64,000 bases of DNA from Zelonia costaricensis (lineage: Eukaryota > Euglenozoa > Kinetoplastea > Trypanosomatida > Trypanosomatidae). The translations under genes and the position numbers were made by a program. The notes under the pieces were generated by a model, which saw only the letters and a program-made list of their open reading frames with translations, did not search any database and was not told the DNA's origin. Location: NCBI GenBank assembly GCA_030849075.1, contig JASAOO010003521.1, positions 28,301 through 92,300 on the forward strand, read 5' to 3'. Each line of letters opens with the position of its first letter. Within the stretch, counting starts at the first letter, position 1. This document shows, in pieces, positions 1 through 9,615 of the stretch.

Positions 1-2850
1 GGACTTGGGCGGCTGCGAGCAGGAGCGCGCCGCCGTGAGCGTGCCCTTGGCGTCCCCATGGGCGACAGCAGCACTTCTTGCAGCCGGCACCACCGAGGCG
101 TTGCTCGTGGATCGATCAGGGATGTCCACGTTCACGTCTACGGTGTCTTGTCCGGGCAAGGTGCGCTGCAGCTGCAGCTGCGCCGTCGTGTTCAGCGACC
201 GTGCCGTGTGCGAGTCCCGCGCCACCACGCCGGCCGGCATGAGGGCGGAGGTGCTCTCGCCATCCCCGTCCTGCTGCTCGTGGCCGGCGTCCTGCGCGGC
301 GGTGGACGCCTTCGTGCGCCGCCTCGTGACATCCACGCCGCTTCTCCCGCCTCGCACGACAGCGCTAACGCCGCGCTTCAACATCGACGAGAACCGCGAC
401 AGACCCGACGCGAAGCTGCTCCGCGTCGATCGCAGCGATCGAGAGCTGTGCGTGCTCACCTCGTTCTCCTCACCACCCGCAGCCGCCGCCCCGGCCTCGA
501 AGCGGCTGCTGCGCCGCCGCGCCGTCGCGCTCTCAGCGGAGTGCGCCGTGGCCGCCTTGCTGGCAACATCAGCCGCGCTGTGACTGCACATCACCGCCTT
601 CACCCCGGCCATCGACGCCGCACTCGGGCGCCGCGACACACCGACGCCGCTCGTGGTGTGCGCGTCGGTCGGCGTGTCGGGCCGCTGCGTGTGCTGCTCC
701 TCCTCCGACGCCGCCGTCGAAGCGCCCGTGCCCCGTGCGGCACCCACGACGGGGTGTTGATCTCGGTGGCTTCCGCGGCGCTGCGGCGCGAGGCTGTCCG
801 ACGCGCTCGCCGCCGGGATGTGCACCGTTGCTGCGGCGGTGGCGGCCGGTGCCGCCGGTGCCGACGTGGATGCGGGCGGCGTGGCAAATACGAAGGGCCG
901 CTTCGGACGGAAGGCGGCGGATGGGCGTGTGGGGCCGACGCCGGGGCCCGCCGTGGTGCGACCGTCGGCTGTGCGGTGCACGGCGGATGGGCGAGCGACG
1001 CCGGCTGGCAGCGCCTGCCTTCCCGGACCCGCGCCACCACCAGGGCCATCCTCGTCACGGTACGCCACGCCCCCGCCGCGGGCGAGCTTCGGGGACACGG
1101 GCGGGGTGGTGGGTGGCGAGCCGCTGAGCACGCCGTCGCGTAGCACCGGCGCCGCTGCTGCTGCTGCTGCCGCTGGTGCGCCGGTTGTCTTCGTAGCCGC
1201 TCGGGTCGAGGGCGGGTTGCACTCATCGAAGGACAGATCGTACGACATCACGCGGTGGTTGCCTACAGTGGGCGACACCGACAGCCGCGCCGACGAGGGG
1301 ACTGCACTGCCGCCGCCGCCGCCGCCACCACTCTGCATCTGACCGATGCTGAGGCCGGAGGGGCCGGCGGAGATGCCGCCGCCACGCAGCGACAGCGCGT
1401 TTGGCATCGTCATCTCACTCACCGTGCAGTACACGGGGTCGTCCTCGTTGGGCTGGCTCGTGGACAAGACGCGCACGTGGCCCTGCGACGCGAGCCGCGC
1501 CAGCGGCACGGTGGTCGCGGTCGTAGTGGCGGCAGGGCTCGCCACGTGCGGCGCGCTGGAGGCGCCAGCGCCACCAGACCCCATCACACCCATCGTGCCC
1601 AGGGTTGCGGTGGCCGCGGAGATTGTGACGGCCATGCTGTTGTTGTGCGACGAGGTCGGCGAGGGGCGCCGCGGCACTGGCAGCCGTTGCTGCTGCTGCG
1701 AGGCCGACGGCGATGTCGATGTGCCGGCATCCCCCGCTGCTGCTGCTGCTGCTGCTGCTGACGATGATGTGCCGACGCGCGGCGTGGGCAAGACGAGCGC
1801 CATTCCTTGCTGCGCTGCCGGTTGCGTGGGTGTGGCGTGTGAGTGGGACGTGGGCACGGCGATCACGGCCGCCGCCGCCGGCGACGACGAGGGCGGGGCC
1901 TTCATGAGGAGCTTCGTTGGCACGGACTTGTCGGGTGGGGGCACGGGGTGCAGCGCCTTGAACCCCAGCGGCGGGGGGTGCTGGGCCGCACCCGGCATGA
2001 CCTTCACCACCGCCGCCCCCGCGGGAACTCGCGGTGGCGGTGAGGGCGATACGGGCGGAGACTTTGCCGTCTCGGTGCCGCCGCCATCCTCCTCCTCGAA
2101 GTGGACGCTGCCGTCGTCGGAGGTCGCCGTCGTGGCGGTGGGCGGTGCGGCGCGGGCCCGGTCAGGGGGCGGCGCGGGGGCGGGGGCGCGGCCGTGTGGC
2201 CCCTCCAGACGCACGCGCGCCCCGCTCATCTCGTTGTGGTCCCCGTCGCTGCTGGTGCTCTGCGCGTCCTCGGAGTCGAGCCGCGAGACGGCCCGCATGA
2301 AGGCCAGGCTGGCATCGTTTGGGGAGTAGGAGCGGGAGGCTGGCAGCTTGTACGGCGTCTCCGGCTGGCGAATGGGCTGGAACGGCACCACCGTCGTCAG
2401 GCCCGCACGCGCCGCCGCAGCCGCGGCAACGGCGGACGTGGTCGCCTGTGGTGGCGCGGCGGCGGCCGCCCCTACTGGCTTGCGTGGTGACGGTGGCAGC
2501 GCCGCGCGGAGCGGTGGCGGAGGCGCGTGCGAGGACGCGGGCCGGGTGGGCTTCGGCGCGAGAAGGTGGGCATGAGACCCAGCGCCGGCGGCCGCAGCGT
2601 TGGGGGACGCGACGTGCACGTTCGTGCGGCTCTGAAGGTTGGGGCTGGAGGGGAGCTCGGAGCGGCTGATGAAGCTGTTCTCGCCCGTGCCCCGACTTCC
2701 CCCAGCGCCACCGCCACCACCACCACCGCCTCGACCTGCACGACCGCCGACGCCCGCGCCGTCCGCCACGGCGGCGAGATCGCCGGAGGAGGCGACGGAG
2801 AAGTGGATCGAGGTGGTGGTAGTGGCTGTGTCGTCCGCATTGCCGTACAT
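1..2850 (-). CDS. Hypothetical Ala/Pro/Ser-rich protein, C-terminus outside window
   Basis: An open frame of 950 codons runs from ATG at 2850-2848 off the left edge without a stop, so only the N-terminal part is visible. An in-frame TAG lies 13 codons upstream of the ATG, which fixes the start. I do not recognise a family. The protein is low in complexity: a poly-Gly stretch near residues 45-55, poly-Ala runs, and many Pro, Ser and Thr residues. A few patches look less biased, for example around residues 170-195 (includes SYSPNDASLAFMRAV) and around 450-480 (includes QPNEDDPVYCTVSEMTMPN), and could be short conserved motifs. No membrane segment or signal peptide is apparent. It is the most downstream gene of the cluster seen here. 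That it is a real gene rests on the long minus-strand frame continuous with the other minus-strand genes; its function is unknown. Confidence 0.7.
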   Translation of the reverse strand, partial: MYGNADDTATTTTSIHFSVASSGDLAAVADGAGVGGRAGRGGGGGGGGAGGSRGTGENSFISRSELPSSPNLQSRTNVHVASPNAAAAGAGSHAHLLAPKPTRPASSHAPPPPLRAALPPSPRKPVGAAAAAPPQATTSAVAAAAAARAGLTTVVPFQPIRQPETPYKLPASRSYSPNDASLAFMRAVSRLDSEDAQSTSSDGDHNEMSGARVRLEGPHGRAPAPAPPPDRARAAPPTATTATSDDGSVHFEEEDGGGTETAKSPPVSPSPPPRVPAGAAVVKVMPGAAQHPPPLGFKALHPVPPPDKSVPTKLLMKAPPSSSPAAAAVIAVPTSHSHATPTQPAAQQGMALVLPTPRVGTSSSAAAAAAAAGDAGTSTSPSASQQQQRLPVPRRPSPTSSHNNSMAVTISAATATLGTMGVMGSGGAGASSAPHVASPAATTTATTVPLARLASQGHVRVLSTSQPNEDDPVYCTVSEMTMPNALSLRGGGISAGPSGLSIGQMQSGGGGGGGSAVPSSARLSVSPTVGNHRVMSYDLSFDECNPPSTRAATKTTGAPAAAAAAAAPVLRDGVLSGSPPTTPPVSPKLARGGGVAYRDEDGPGGGAGPGRQALPAGVARPSAVHRTADGRTTAGPGVGPTRPSAAFRPKRPFVFATPPASTSAPAAPAATAAATVHIPAASASDSLAPQRRGSHRDQHPVVGAARGTGASTAASEEEQHTQRPDTPTDAHTTSGVGVSRRPSAASMAGVKAVMCSHSAADVASKAATAHSAESATARRRSSRFEAGAAAAGGEENEVSTHSSRSLRSTRSSFASGLSRFSSMLKRGVSAVVRGGRSGVDVTRRRTKASTAAQDAGHEQQDGDGESTSALMPAGVVARDSHTARSLNTTAQLQLQRTLPGQDTVDVNVDIPDRSTSNASVVPAARSAAVAHGDAKGTLTAARSCSQPPKS

Positions 2851-4092
2851 GCCGGACGTGAGGACGAGGACGACGGTGCTGCACAGCTAGAACACAAGAT
2901 GGAGTAGATCGGTAGGTGGAAGGAGGGGGGTGGGTGGAGGTACAAGGTGATCCGCGGTACAAGGGCTGGCCGACTGCCCCTTTTCGCCCTTCTGCCCGTG
3001 CAGGAGCTCGCGACTGGCGCTGGCCTGCCTGCGGCCGCGAGTGACACGGAGGGGGAGGCAGAGAGACGACGTCGAGGAGGGACGAGCGCGGGAGCGACAC
3101 GCCGCGGAGGTGTCGTGCGCTACGCAGCGGTGGAAGGGGGCGGCGGGGGGTGGTACGAGGGTGGTCGACGCGGGGTCCCCACCTACCGGCGGCCAGCAAC
3201 GTGAAGATCTAGGGATTTGGAGGGATGGGAGTGGGGGGGGGGGAGAGGACCTCGAAGGAGTCCGTGGTGCGTACCTGCGTGCGTGAGCGGTGCAGGAGAA
3301 GGCGGGTGGTGGTGACGGTCTAACACAGCACCCCCCGTCCCCCGCACTCGAGGCCCACGAGGACAGAGGGGGGAAGCCGCCACTGACGGCGGAAGGGGGG
3401 GGGGAAGGAAGAGGTGGAAGACGGTGCTTGCTTGTAAAACGTCTGTGTGTGTGCGTCTAAGGTGTGTACAAGGTGTGAGTCGAGATGAAGCCCCTCCCCG
3501 ATGCTTGACCGAGACGAGCTCAGCCCCGCGGAGGAACAGCAGAGGGGATGGAGAGAGAGGTGGAGGAGGAGGTGGCTGGTGGCTGGTGGCAGAGGGGCTG
3601 GCGAGCGGCGCACACGACAACAAGCCAGTTTTGGGTGGGGCGGGGGGCGGGGCATGTCTTGGCGAAGGTGCTTCTTCGCGTGTTTTACGTGGTTGACTCG
3701 GGCCTTGCAGCCAGACGCACACGTACACACATACACATCCACACACACACACACAAGCGCGAAAGATGGGGGTAGGAAGGGGGGGGGGGCTGCGTGGAGG
3801 GGATGCGCAAGCTTGATAGACACCTTCTCTGCAGACATCCGTCCACGATAACTGACGACAACAGAACATGTACCCTCCTCGTGACACACACAGACGCAGA
3901 CACACACACACACACAGAAGTACGGCGTCAACTCTCACACAAACAACCATGCACCCCTCCCCAACCGTAAAGCCGAGTCGCCACGCCATGCAACTGCAAC
4001 CGCTCAGAGCCCCCGCCCCCTCCTCTCTCCCTCCCTCCCTAACTCCCCCTCCACACGCACACACACACACATCTGCAGACTCGCGGCGCCAG
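2851..4092 (-). other. Intergenic region between nitroreductase and hypothetical gene
   Basis: No credible gene is seen. On the + strand this region holds G runs at 3233-3243 and 3395-3404 (C tracts on the coding strand, suited to trans-splice polypyrimidine tracts for the gene ending at the left edge), a short GT repeat near 3446-3456, and CA repeats at 3741-3755, 3901-3916 and 4051-4071. Read on the coding strand, (TG)n follows the nitroreductase stop and pyrimidine tracts precede the next gene. Small open frames here encode His-Thr or Cys-Val runs from the repeats and are not believable. Confidence 0.6.
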
Positions 4093-5139
4093 CTAGAACT
4101 TGTTCCAGCGCACCATGTGCGACATGGCGAAGCGAGAGCTACGAATCTTGCGCCGCTCCAGCTCCGCCGGCGTGGCATAGCCCACGCTGACGAGGACGGC
4201 CACCGTGTACCGCTCGCCCGGGACGCCGAGCACCCGCTTCACGGCGTCGTCGTCGACGCCCTCCATCACGCACGTGTCCCAGCCCGCCGCGGCGCAGAGC
4301 TGCACGAACGTCGTCGCCGGAATCATCGTCTGCTTCCACGCGTAGCCGGCGCGGCTCACCGGCACGGACACGAGCGGGGTACCGGCGGTTCGGCTGTACC
4401 ACGCACTCAGGACCGACTTCGCGGCGGCCATGGACTGCGCCGGGCCGCCGTGCATGAAGTAGTAGATGTTGCGCAGGTACGCAGGGCCGTAGTGGGGGCC
4501 GTAGTAGCCCGTCTCCAGCCCCATCTCCAGCGCCTGCGGCGCGTTGCGCTCCGCCTCGAGGTCGCCAATGAACGCCACCGTCACCGGCGCCTGCAGCACC
4601 TGCGGCTGCCCGAGCGAGGCCTTGTACAGCTCCGCACGCACCGCCGGGTCCGTGACCACCACGGCGCACCAGCCCTGAAGGTTGAAGCCCGTCGGGGCCC
4701 GCAGCGTCGCGCCGAGGACGCGCTTGAGCGTGTCGGCGTCGACGGGCTTCGCCGGATCGAAGTTGCGGCAGGTCCAGCGACCGCGCGTGACGGCCTCAAC
4801 GACGTCAAGCGCGTGAGCGGATGCGAGAGTCGAGGCGTTGGTGGCCCCTAGATTTGCCGGACTGCTGCCGCCTGCACGCTCGGTGGACGCGCTTGCACCA
4901 CCACCCGCCGCCGCATTCGCGCGGTTCCACGCAATCAGACGGCGCACAGTCGAGAAGAAGCCGGTGGGGCTCGATGTGGTCGACTGTGCTGCCGATGATG
5001 CTGATTTCGATGCGGGCGGCGGCGCCACACCGGATGGCGTTGATGTCGCCGCACTGCTCATCCCAATGGTAGCGCCGGTGGCGGCGAGCCGTGCCGCACT
5101 CGTCGCGAGCCGGCGCCCACAACGAGTCTGCCGCAGCAT
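4093..5139 (-). CDS. NTR1: Type I nitroreductase (FMN-dependent, probably mitochondrial)
   Basis: 348 residues. The C-terminal two thirds (about residues 108-330) form a nitroreductase-fold domain. The FMN-phosphate signature RGRWTCRNFDP lies at 119-129, followed by RAPTGFNLQGW, the family's usual 'aPSg.NxQpW' block. The first ~105 residues are rich in Arg, Ser and Ala with few acids, which suits a mitochondrial targeting sequence plus linker. In trypanosomatids this bacterial-like enzyme reduces quinones and activates nitro-heterocyclic prodrugs such as nifurtimox and fexinidazole (established for the family). The frame extends seven codons upstream to a TTG, but the first ATG is at 5139-5137 and was chosen. 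The call is firm at family level; the exact name rests on the family plus gene order resembling Leishmania chromosome 5. Confidence 0.88.
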   Translation of the reverse strand: MLRQTRCGRRLATSAARLAATGATIGMSSAATSTPSGVAPPPASKSASSAAQSTTSSPTGFFSTVRRLIAWNRANAAAGGGASASTERAGGSSPANLGATNASTLASAHALDVVEAVTRGRWTCRNFDPAKPVDADTLKRVLGATLRAPTGFNLQGWCAVVVTDPAVRAELYKASLGQPQVLQAPVTVAFIGDLEAERNAPQALEMGLETGYYGPHYGPAYLRNIYYFMHGGPAQSMAAAKSVLSAWYSRTAGTPLVSVPVSRAGYAWKQTMIPATTFVQLCAAAGWDTCVMEGVDDDAVKRVLGVPGERYTVAVLVSVGYATPAELERRKIRSSRFAMSHMVRWNKF

Positions 5140-6417
5140 CCTATGAACTTCAAGCAGCAACTATCCCGAGCAGGCGTCAAATGTGGTTGTGAATGTGTGT
5201 CGCTGCTTTAGGGGAGAGTGGGTGATGACGGTGTTGATTGTGCACAGGTACGCGCGAGAGAGAGACCTCAACCACAGCACGACGGCCGCTGCCTTTCACA
5301 GATCTTCGCGTCTGTGTGTGTGTGTGGCTGTGCTTGTGACCACAGCCGTCCTCGTTGCGCGTCAGGAAGAGGGAGTGGTAGGGTATGCCAAGGGGCGGTC
5401 GTTGCGGAAGGGGGGGGGGCTGTGCTCATGATGGTGGTGGTGGTCGCCTCCTGAGTTGGGAGGGGGGGGGAGGGTGGAGGGTGCGTGCATGCGCCGTGCT
5501 ACACCAGCCGCACAAGCTGGCGCGCAAGTGATGGAGCCTTTCCACCACACACACACGCGCACACGCGCGCACACTCCCGACGCCCGAGTCGAAGGCTTCA
5601 ACAACATCAACAAGGAAAGAAGGAACGAAGGCGCGCACAGACGCGCGCGGGGGGAGGGGGGGGGGAGGGGAGGAAGCCCAACACCGCCTGCTTTGTGGTG
5701 GTCCACATCGACGCCCACGCAGACACGCACCGGGTGCGCATCTGTTGTGCCAGCCTGCGTCTGTGTGTGTCTCCCTCCCTCCCTCTCTCTGTGGGTGCTT
5801 GTGGGCGTGTGGTATCGGACATCGGCGCCAGCTCAGACACGACGGGGCCAGGCAAGACTGGCGTGGAGGCAAACAGAACGCAGAGGAACACTCTACAGTA
5901 CATGAGGTGCGAAGATCACAGGAGAGAAAAGAGCGAGTGCAAGTGGGGGGGGAGGGGAGGTGGGGAGGGGGGAGGTCTGCGTAGGAAGAGGAGGCAACGC
6001 GGACAGGCAGGGGTACAAAAAGAACGATCAGTTTCCATCAACACACACACATACATGCACGCAAACACATACACACACACACATACATGCACAGAAAATT
6101 GCCAGCGAAGCGGGATAGCAGGAATAGCCCCTATGCAACTTGGGGAAAGGAGGCTCTTGACAGCACCCGCGCACGCCACGGACAACGAACCGAGAAGCTA
6201 GGGGATGTCGATTGCGTGACCCTGCCATTGGGGGGAGGCGAAGGGGTCAGAGGGGAGGGAGAGAAGAAATTGCGGCTACATCGTCGCGTGGAGGAGCTGT
6301 GCTTGAGGTGTGTCTGTGTGGCGGCGCGAAACGCGGGATACCTCCCCTACCATCAACACACACACACATACACACACATACACACACAAACAAGCGCGTA
6401 CGCAGAAACCCCCTTGT
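5140..6417 (-). other. Intergenic region between LRR gene and nitroreductase
   Basis: No gene recognised. On the + strand: GT repeat at about 5312-5326, G10 run at 5410-5419, a mixed CA/CG repeat at about 5545-5573, a G-rich patch at 5650-5672, a G-rich patch at 5945-5975, and CA repeats at 6041-6092 and 6355-6391. The last lies within 65 bp of the LRR stop codon and reads (TG)n in the 3' UTR. The C tracts on the coding strand at 5410-5419 and the pyrimidine-rich stretch at 5208-5220 are candidate splice-acceptor tracts for the nitroreductase mRNA. Confidence 0.55.
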
Positions 6418-9400
6418 TCAGAACTCGGCTAGCGTCATGCCGTCTGCGGCACTCACGTGCGGCGCGGAGAAGTGGGCGACCGGGTTGTAGTTCACCGACA
6501 CCGACACGCCGCTGCTGGTGGTGTGCACGGTGCGCACCTTCATGGGCAGCGCGGCGGCCGAGGCCGCGGCGCCGCTGCCGCCTGTCGCAGCGTTCTCACC
6601 GTCGTCGTCCGATGCGGTCCAGTCGAGGAAGTGCGCCCGCGTGCGGTCGGAGTGCGGCGGCGGCGACGGTTGGCGTCGCGACCTCGCCGTCGCCGCGCGC
6701 GCTTCCTTCGAGCCAGGCTCGGAACCGGGGCTGGTCGTGGGCCGCGACGCCATCGCGTGCAAGGTCGCGCGCATGCGGCCGCGATACCCTTGCGCGACCT
6801 CGGCGGCCGCCACCGAGCGGGAGAGGCAGCCGTGGCCGGTGCCCTCGCAGCCGCGGTAGACCTTATCCGGACCCTCCGTATGCCCTCCCGGCGCCGCCGC
6901 CGCAGCACCCGCCGCCGAGTCCACCGGTGCGGCTCCAGCAGCAGCGGCGGCGGAGAAGTGGTCCGCCGAGCCCGCTGTTGTCGCGAAGCCAAGGGCCTTG
7001 CGTGTTTTGGCCCCCGGTGCCTGCTTGCCGCGCAGGGCCGGCAGGTTGTGCCGCGCGGGCGACCCCACCGGAGATGACGCCCGGCCGCCGCGGACGGCGC
7101 CTCCGCCAGCCGCCGACTTGCCGCGTCGCTGCTCCTGCTTCTGCTGCTGTTGCTGCTGCTGCTGCTGCTGCGCCGCCGCCGCCGTGCCCTCATGCACGCA
7201 GTGGTAGTGCAGGGTGCCGGCGAACATGCCGGTCATGGACGAGGTCTGCCGTGGGGTGCACCAGCACGCCCGCAGTCGGTGGTCTGGCACGTCCTCAAGA
7301 TTGATGTTCCGAAACAGCATCCCCCCGCCGGGCGGCACCGGCGCGACGAGCACCTTGGTCAGCCCGTTCGAGCGTAGCACGAACGCGTCCGGCTCGTAGA
7401 AGGGTGCGACCGGGCCGGTGCCGCCGTGCTCGCGGTTGCGACGGGTCACCTCCGCGCTGGGCGGCGCGAGGGTGTCCCGGCCGTGTGGGTGCTGGCGATC
7501 GCGGAACGCCACCGCGTCTGCCATTACGCCGGCGATGCGAAGCGGCGCCTCGAAGCGCGCGTCCCGCATCTCCTGCGGGGTGCGGTCGTGCGACGGCTGG
7601 CGCTTGTAGTGGAAGCGGTGGTACGCGGCGGCCGACGAGGTGCGCGAGGCGCGGCTGCCGCGGCTGGACATGGATACAAGCCGGTCCCGCTGGAGGTGCA
7701 CCGGGGGTGAGGTGCGCGGACGGCGGTCACCGCGAGGCGGGTGTGGGCTCAAGCCGGTGAAGCTCGGCGTCAGCGTACTGACGGCAGCGGCATCCGCGGT
7801 GGCCGTCTCGTCCTGCGCGGACACGTCGATGACGGTGTGCAGATGCCCGTCTTGATGGGCGTCCTGCATCCCCTCTGCGTCGTCGTCGACGGTGTCTAGC
7901 TCGTCCGCCTCTGCCGCATCAGCCTCCACCACAGCCCCACTCGCCGCTGCCGCGGCGGCCGCAACACCAGCGGCAGTGGATTCGGCATAGGCGACGGAGG
8001 GGCTCGGAGCAGACATCACTGGCGACGGCGCAGCGCGACCGTCCTGTCCGACTTCCGACGTCTTCGTTGCCGTCGTGCCGTCGAGCTCCGGCGTGTCGCG
8101 TGCCTCGGCGGCGCCGCTCTCGGGTGTGGTGTGCGGCCGCGGTCGGGCCTGCAGCACATCCGCCAGCTCGCGTGTGACGAAAGGGGCGAGGAGGCGGGTG
8201 CCGTCCATGTCGACGCTGAGGAAGCGGCAGCGACTCTCGTAGCGGGCCGCCCGGGCGGGAGTCAGCCGGGTTGGCATTGTCGGCAGCTCCCGCTGCAGCG
8301 TGCGCAGCTGCTCGAGGTCGACGGGGTCCGCCTCCGTGAGAGGCACCACGGCGTCCTCGTCCGCTGGGATCAGCGTGTGACCAGAGCGGAAGACACCCTC
8401 GCGCGTGCACGCGTACTCGAGCCGTACCGTCGTCACCGGCGCCGCCGTCTCCAGCTCCACCGTCGTCAGCATCGTGTTGCCGAGCTCGGTGACCAGCTGC
8501 AGTGCCATCTGCGCGCTGCGCGTCGTGCATGCCGGGTTCCAGGCGAGCTGCAGCGTATGCAGGTTCGTGTTGCGCGGTGCGATCAGGCCAGCGAGCAGCA
8601 GACGCACATCACGGTCGTTAAGGCCGCAGTGGAAGAGGGCGAGCTGCTGCAGGGGCGGGTTCGTGGCGAGCCAGCGCCCGAGCTGCGCCGCGGGGGAGAG
8701 GAGCTCAGTGTGCGCGGACGGCTGCGACGTCGGGGTGGGCGCCGCTGCCCGCGCACCACCCGCGCTCTGAGCGCGCCGCGAGCTGGTGTTCCGTGCGGCC
8801 AAAGGGGACTTCGGGGACTGCACGTCGACCGACGTGAGGTCCCAGTCGAGTGCGCTGTCGGCGTCTGCGGTGTCGCTCACCTTTCCTGCCGCCGCGCTCG
8901 CGGTGGTGGTGGTGGTGGTGCCGAGTACGTTGCCGCTCAGCTTCAGCACCGCCAGCGCGGGCAGGTCCTGCAGGGCGTCGAGGAGCGGCGCGAAGATCGA
9001 CGGGGTCAGCAGGTTGAAGCCGAGGTCTAGAAGGCGTAGGCAGGTGTGCTGGCGCAGCACTGCCAAGAACGACGGCACCTGCACCGAGTTGGGCGCCATC
9101 AGCGCGGCGTCGCCGAGCCGGTAGCCGGCGAGGTGCAACTCGTTGAACGGCTCCAGCAGCAGCAGCGCCGCCGCCCGGTCCACCGAGGAGTCCGTCAGCG
9201 CCAGGGTGACGGGGGAAGCGGGTGCGAACTCGCCCGTCGTCTCCAGCGCACCCTCGCGGGGCTCTGCCTCCCTCATCAGGCCGTCGTCAGCACTTGCCTC
9301 GGCGTCATCGGCCGCGACGGTGGCGGTCTTGTCGTCGTCACCGTCGGCGGCGGGCGGAGGTGGGTTCACGACGGCGAGGACCTCCACGAGGCGCCGCAGC

Positions 9401-9615
9401 GCCTCGCGCAGCTCCGCGGCCTGATCCGCCGCGAGGCTCTGCGTGAGCGTCGTCACCGGCCCGGGCAGCGCGTCCTCAGAGAGCGGCGGCGGACGCGTGG
9501 GCAACCTGAGGGCCGCGACAGGACCAGAGGCAGTGCCCGAGCGCGTGGCGCCACCACCATCACCACCGCCGGTGGCGTTCGCGGTAGCGGTGCCGATGCT
9601 GTGTGCCTGCCCCAT
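6418..9615 (-). CDS. LRR protein with probable N-myristoylation signal
   Basis: 1065 residues. The start was set at the ATG at 9615-9613, which gives the N-terminus MGQAHSIG. Gly at 2 and Ser at 6 match the N-myristoyltransferase consensus. The frame is open 151 codons further up but there encodes a His-Thr run from a CA repeat, typical of a leader. Two blocks of leucine-rich repeats of ribonuclease-inhibitor type are visible, at about residues 155-235 (motifs LRLLDLGFNLLT, LAVLKLSGN) and about 300-390 (LQQLALFHCGLNDRDV, LHTLQLAWNP). A disordered Ala/Ser/Asp-rich middle follows. A less biased region around 720-870 contains YEPDAFVLRSNGLTKVLV and a Cys-containing patch, and after it come poly-Gln and Arg/Gly-rich stretches. 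LRRs suggest a protein-binding scaffold; acylation suggests membrane or flagellar targeting (inference). No named orthologue recognised. Confidence 0.8.
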   Translation of the reverse strand: MGQAHSIGTATANATGGGDGGGATRSGTASGPVAALRLPTRPPPLSEDALPGPVTTLTQSLAADQAAELREALRRLVEVLAVVNPPPPAADGDDDKTATVAADDAEASADDGLMREAEPREGALETTGEFAPASPVTLALTDSSVDRAAALLLLEPFNELHLAGYRLGDAALMAPNSVQVPSFLAVLRQHTCLRLLDLGFNLLTPSIFAPLLDALQDLPALAVLKLSGNVLGTTTTTTASAAAGKVSDTADADSALDWDLTSVDVQSPKSPLAARNTSSRRAQSAGGARAAAPTPTSQPSAHTELLSPAAQLGRWLATNPPLQQLALFHCGLNDRDVRLLLAGLIAPRNTNLHTLQLAWNPACTTRSAQMALQLVTELGNTMLTTVELETAAPVTTVRLEYACTREGVFRSGHTLIPADEDAVVPLTEADPVDLEQLRTLQRELPTMPTRLTPARAARYESRCRFLSVDMDGTRLLAPFVTRELADVLQARPRPHTTPESGAAEARDTPELDGTTATKTSEVGQDGRAAPSPVMSAPSPSVAYAESTAAGVAAAAAAASGAVVEADAAEADELDTVDDDAEGMQDAHQDGHLHTVIDVSAQDETATADAAAVSTLTPSFTGLSPHPPRGDRRPRTSPPVHLQRDRLVSMSSRGSRASRTSSAAAYHRFHYKRQPSHDRTPQEMRDARFEAPLRIAGVMADAVAFRDRQHPHGRDTLAPPSAEVTRRNREHGGTGPVAPFYEPDAFVLRSNGLTKVLVAPVPPGGGMLFRNINLEDVPDHRLRACWCTPRQTSSMTGMFAGTLHYHCVHEGTAAAAQQQQQQQQQQKQEQRRGKSAAGGGAVRGGRASSPVGSPARHNLPALRGKQAPGAKTRKALGFATTAGSADHFSAAAAAGAAPVDSAAGAAAAAPGGHTEGPDKVYRGCEGTGHGCLSRSVAAAEVAQGYRGRMRATLHAMASRPTTSPGSEPGSKEARAATARSRRQPSPPPHSDRTRAHFLDWTASDDDGENAATGGSGAAASAAALPMKVRTVHTTSSGVSVSVNYNPVAHFSAPHVSAADGMTLAEF

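Noticed and set aside
1346..2329. 327-codon + strand frame
   Set aside because: Antisense to the partial minus-strand gene, which continues off the window edge and is supported by a clean ATG and strand consistency.
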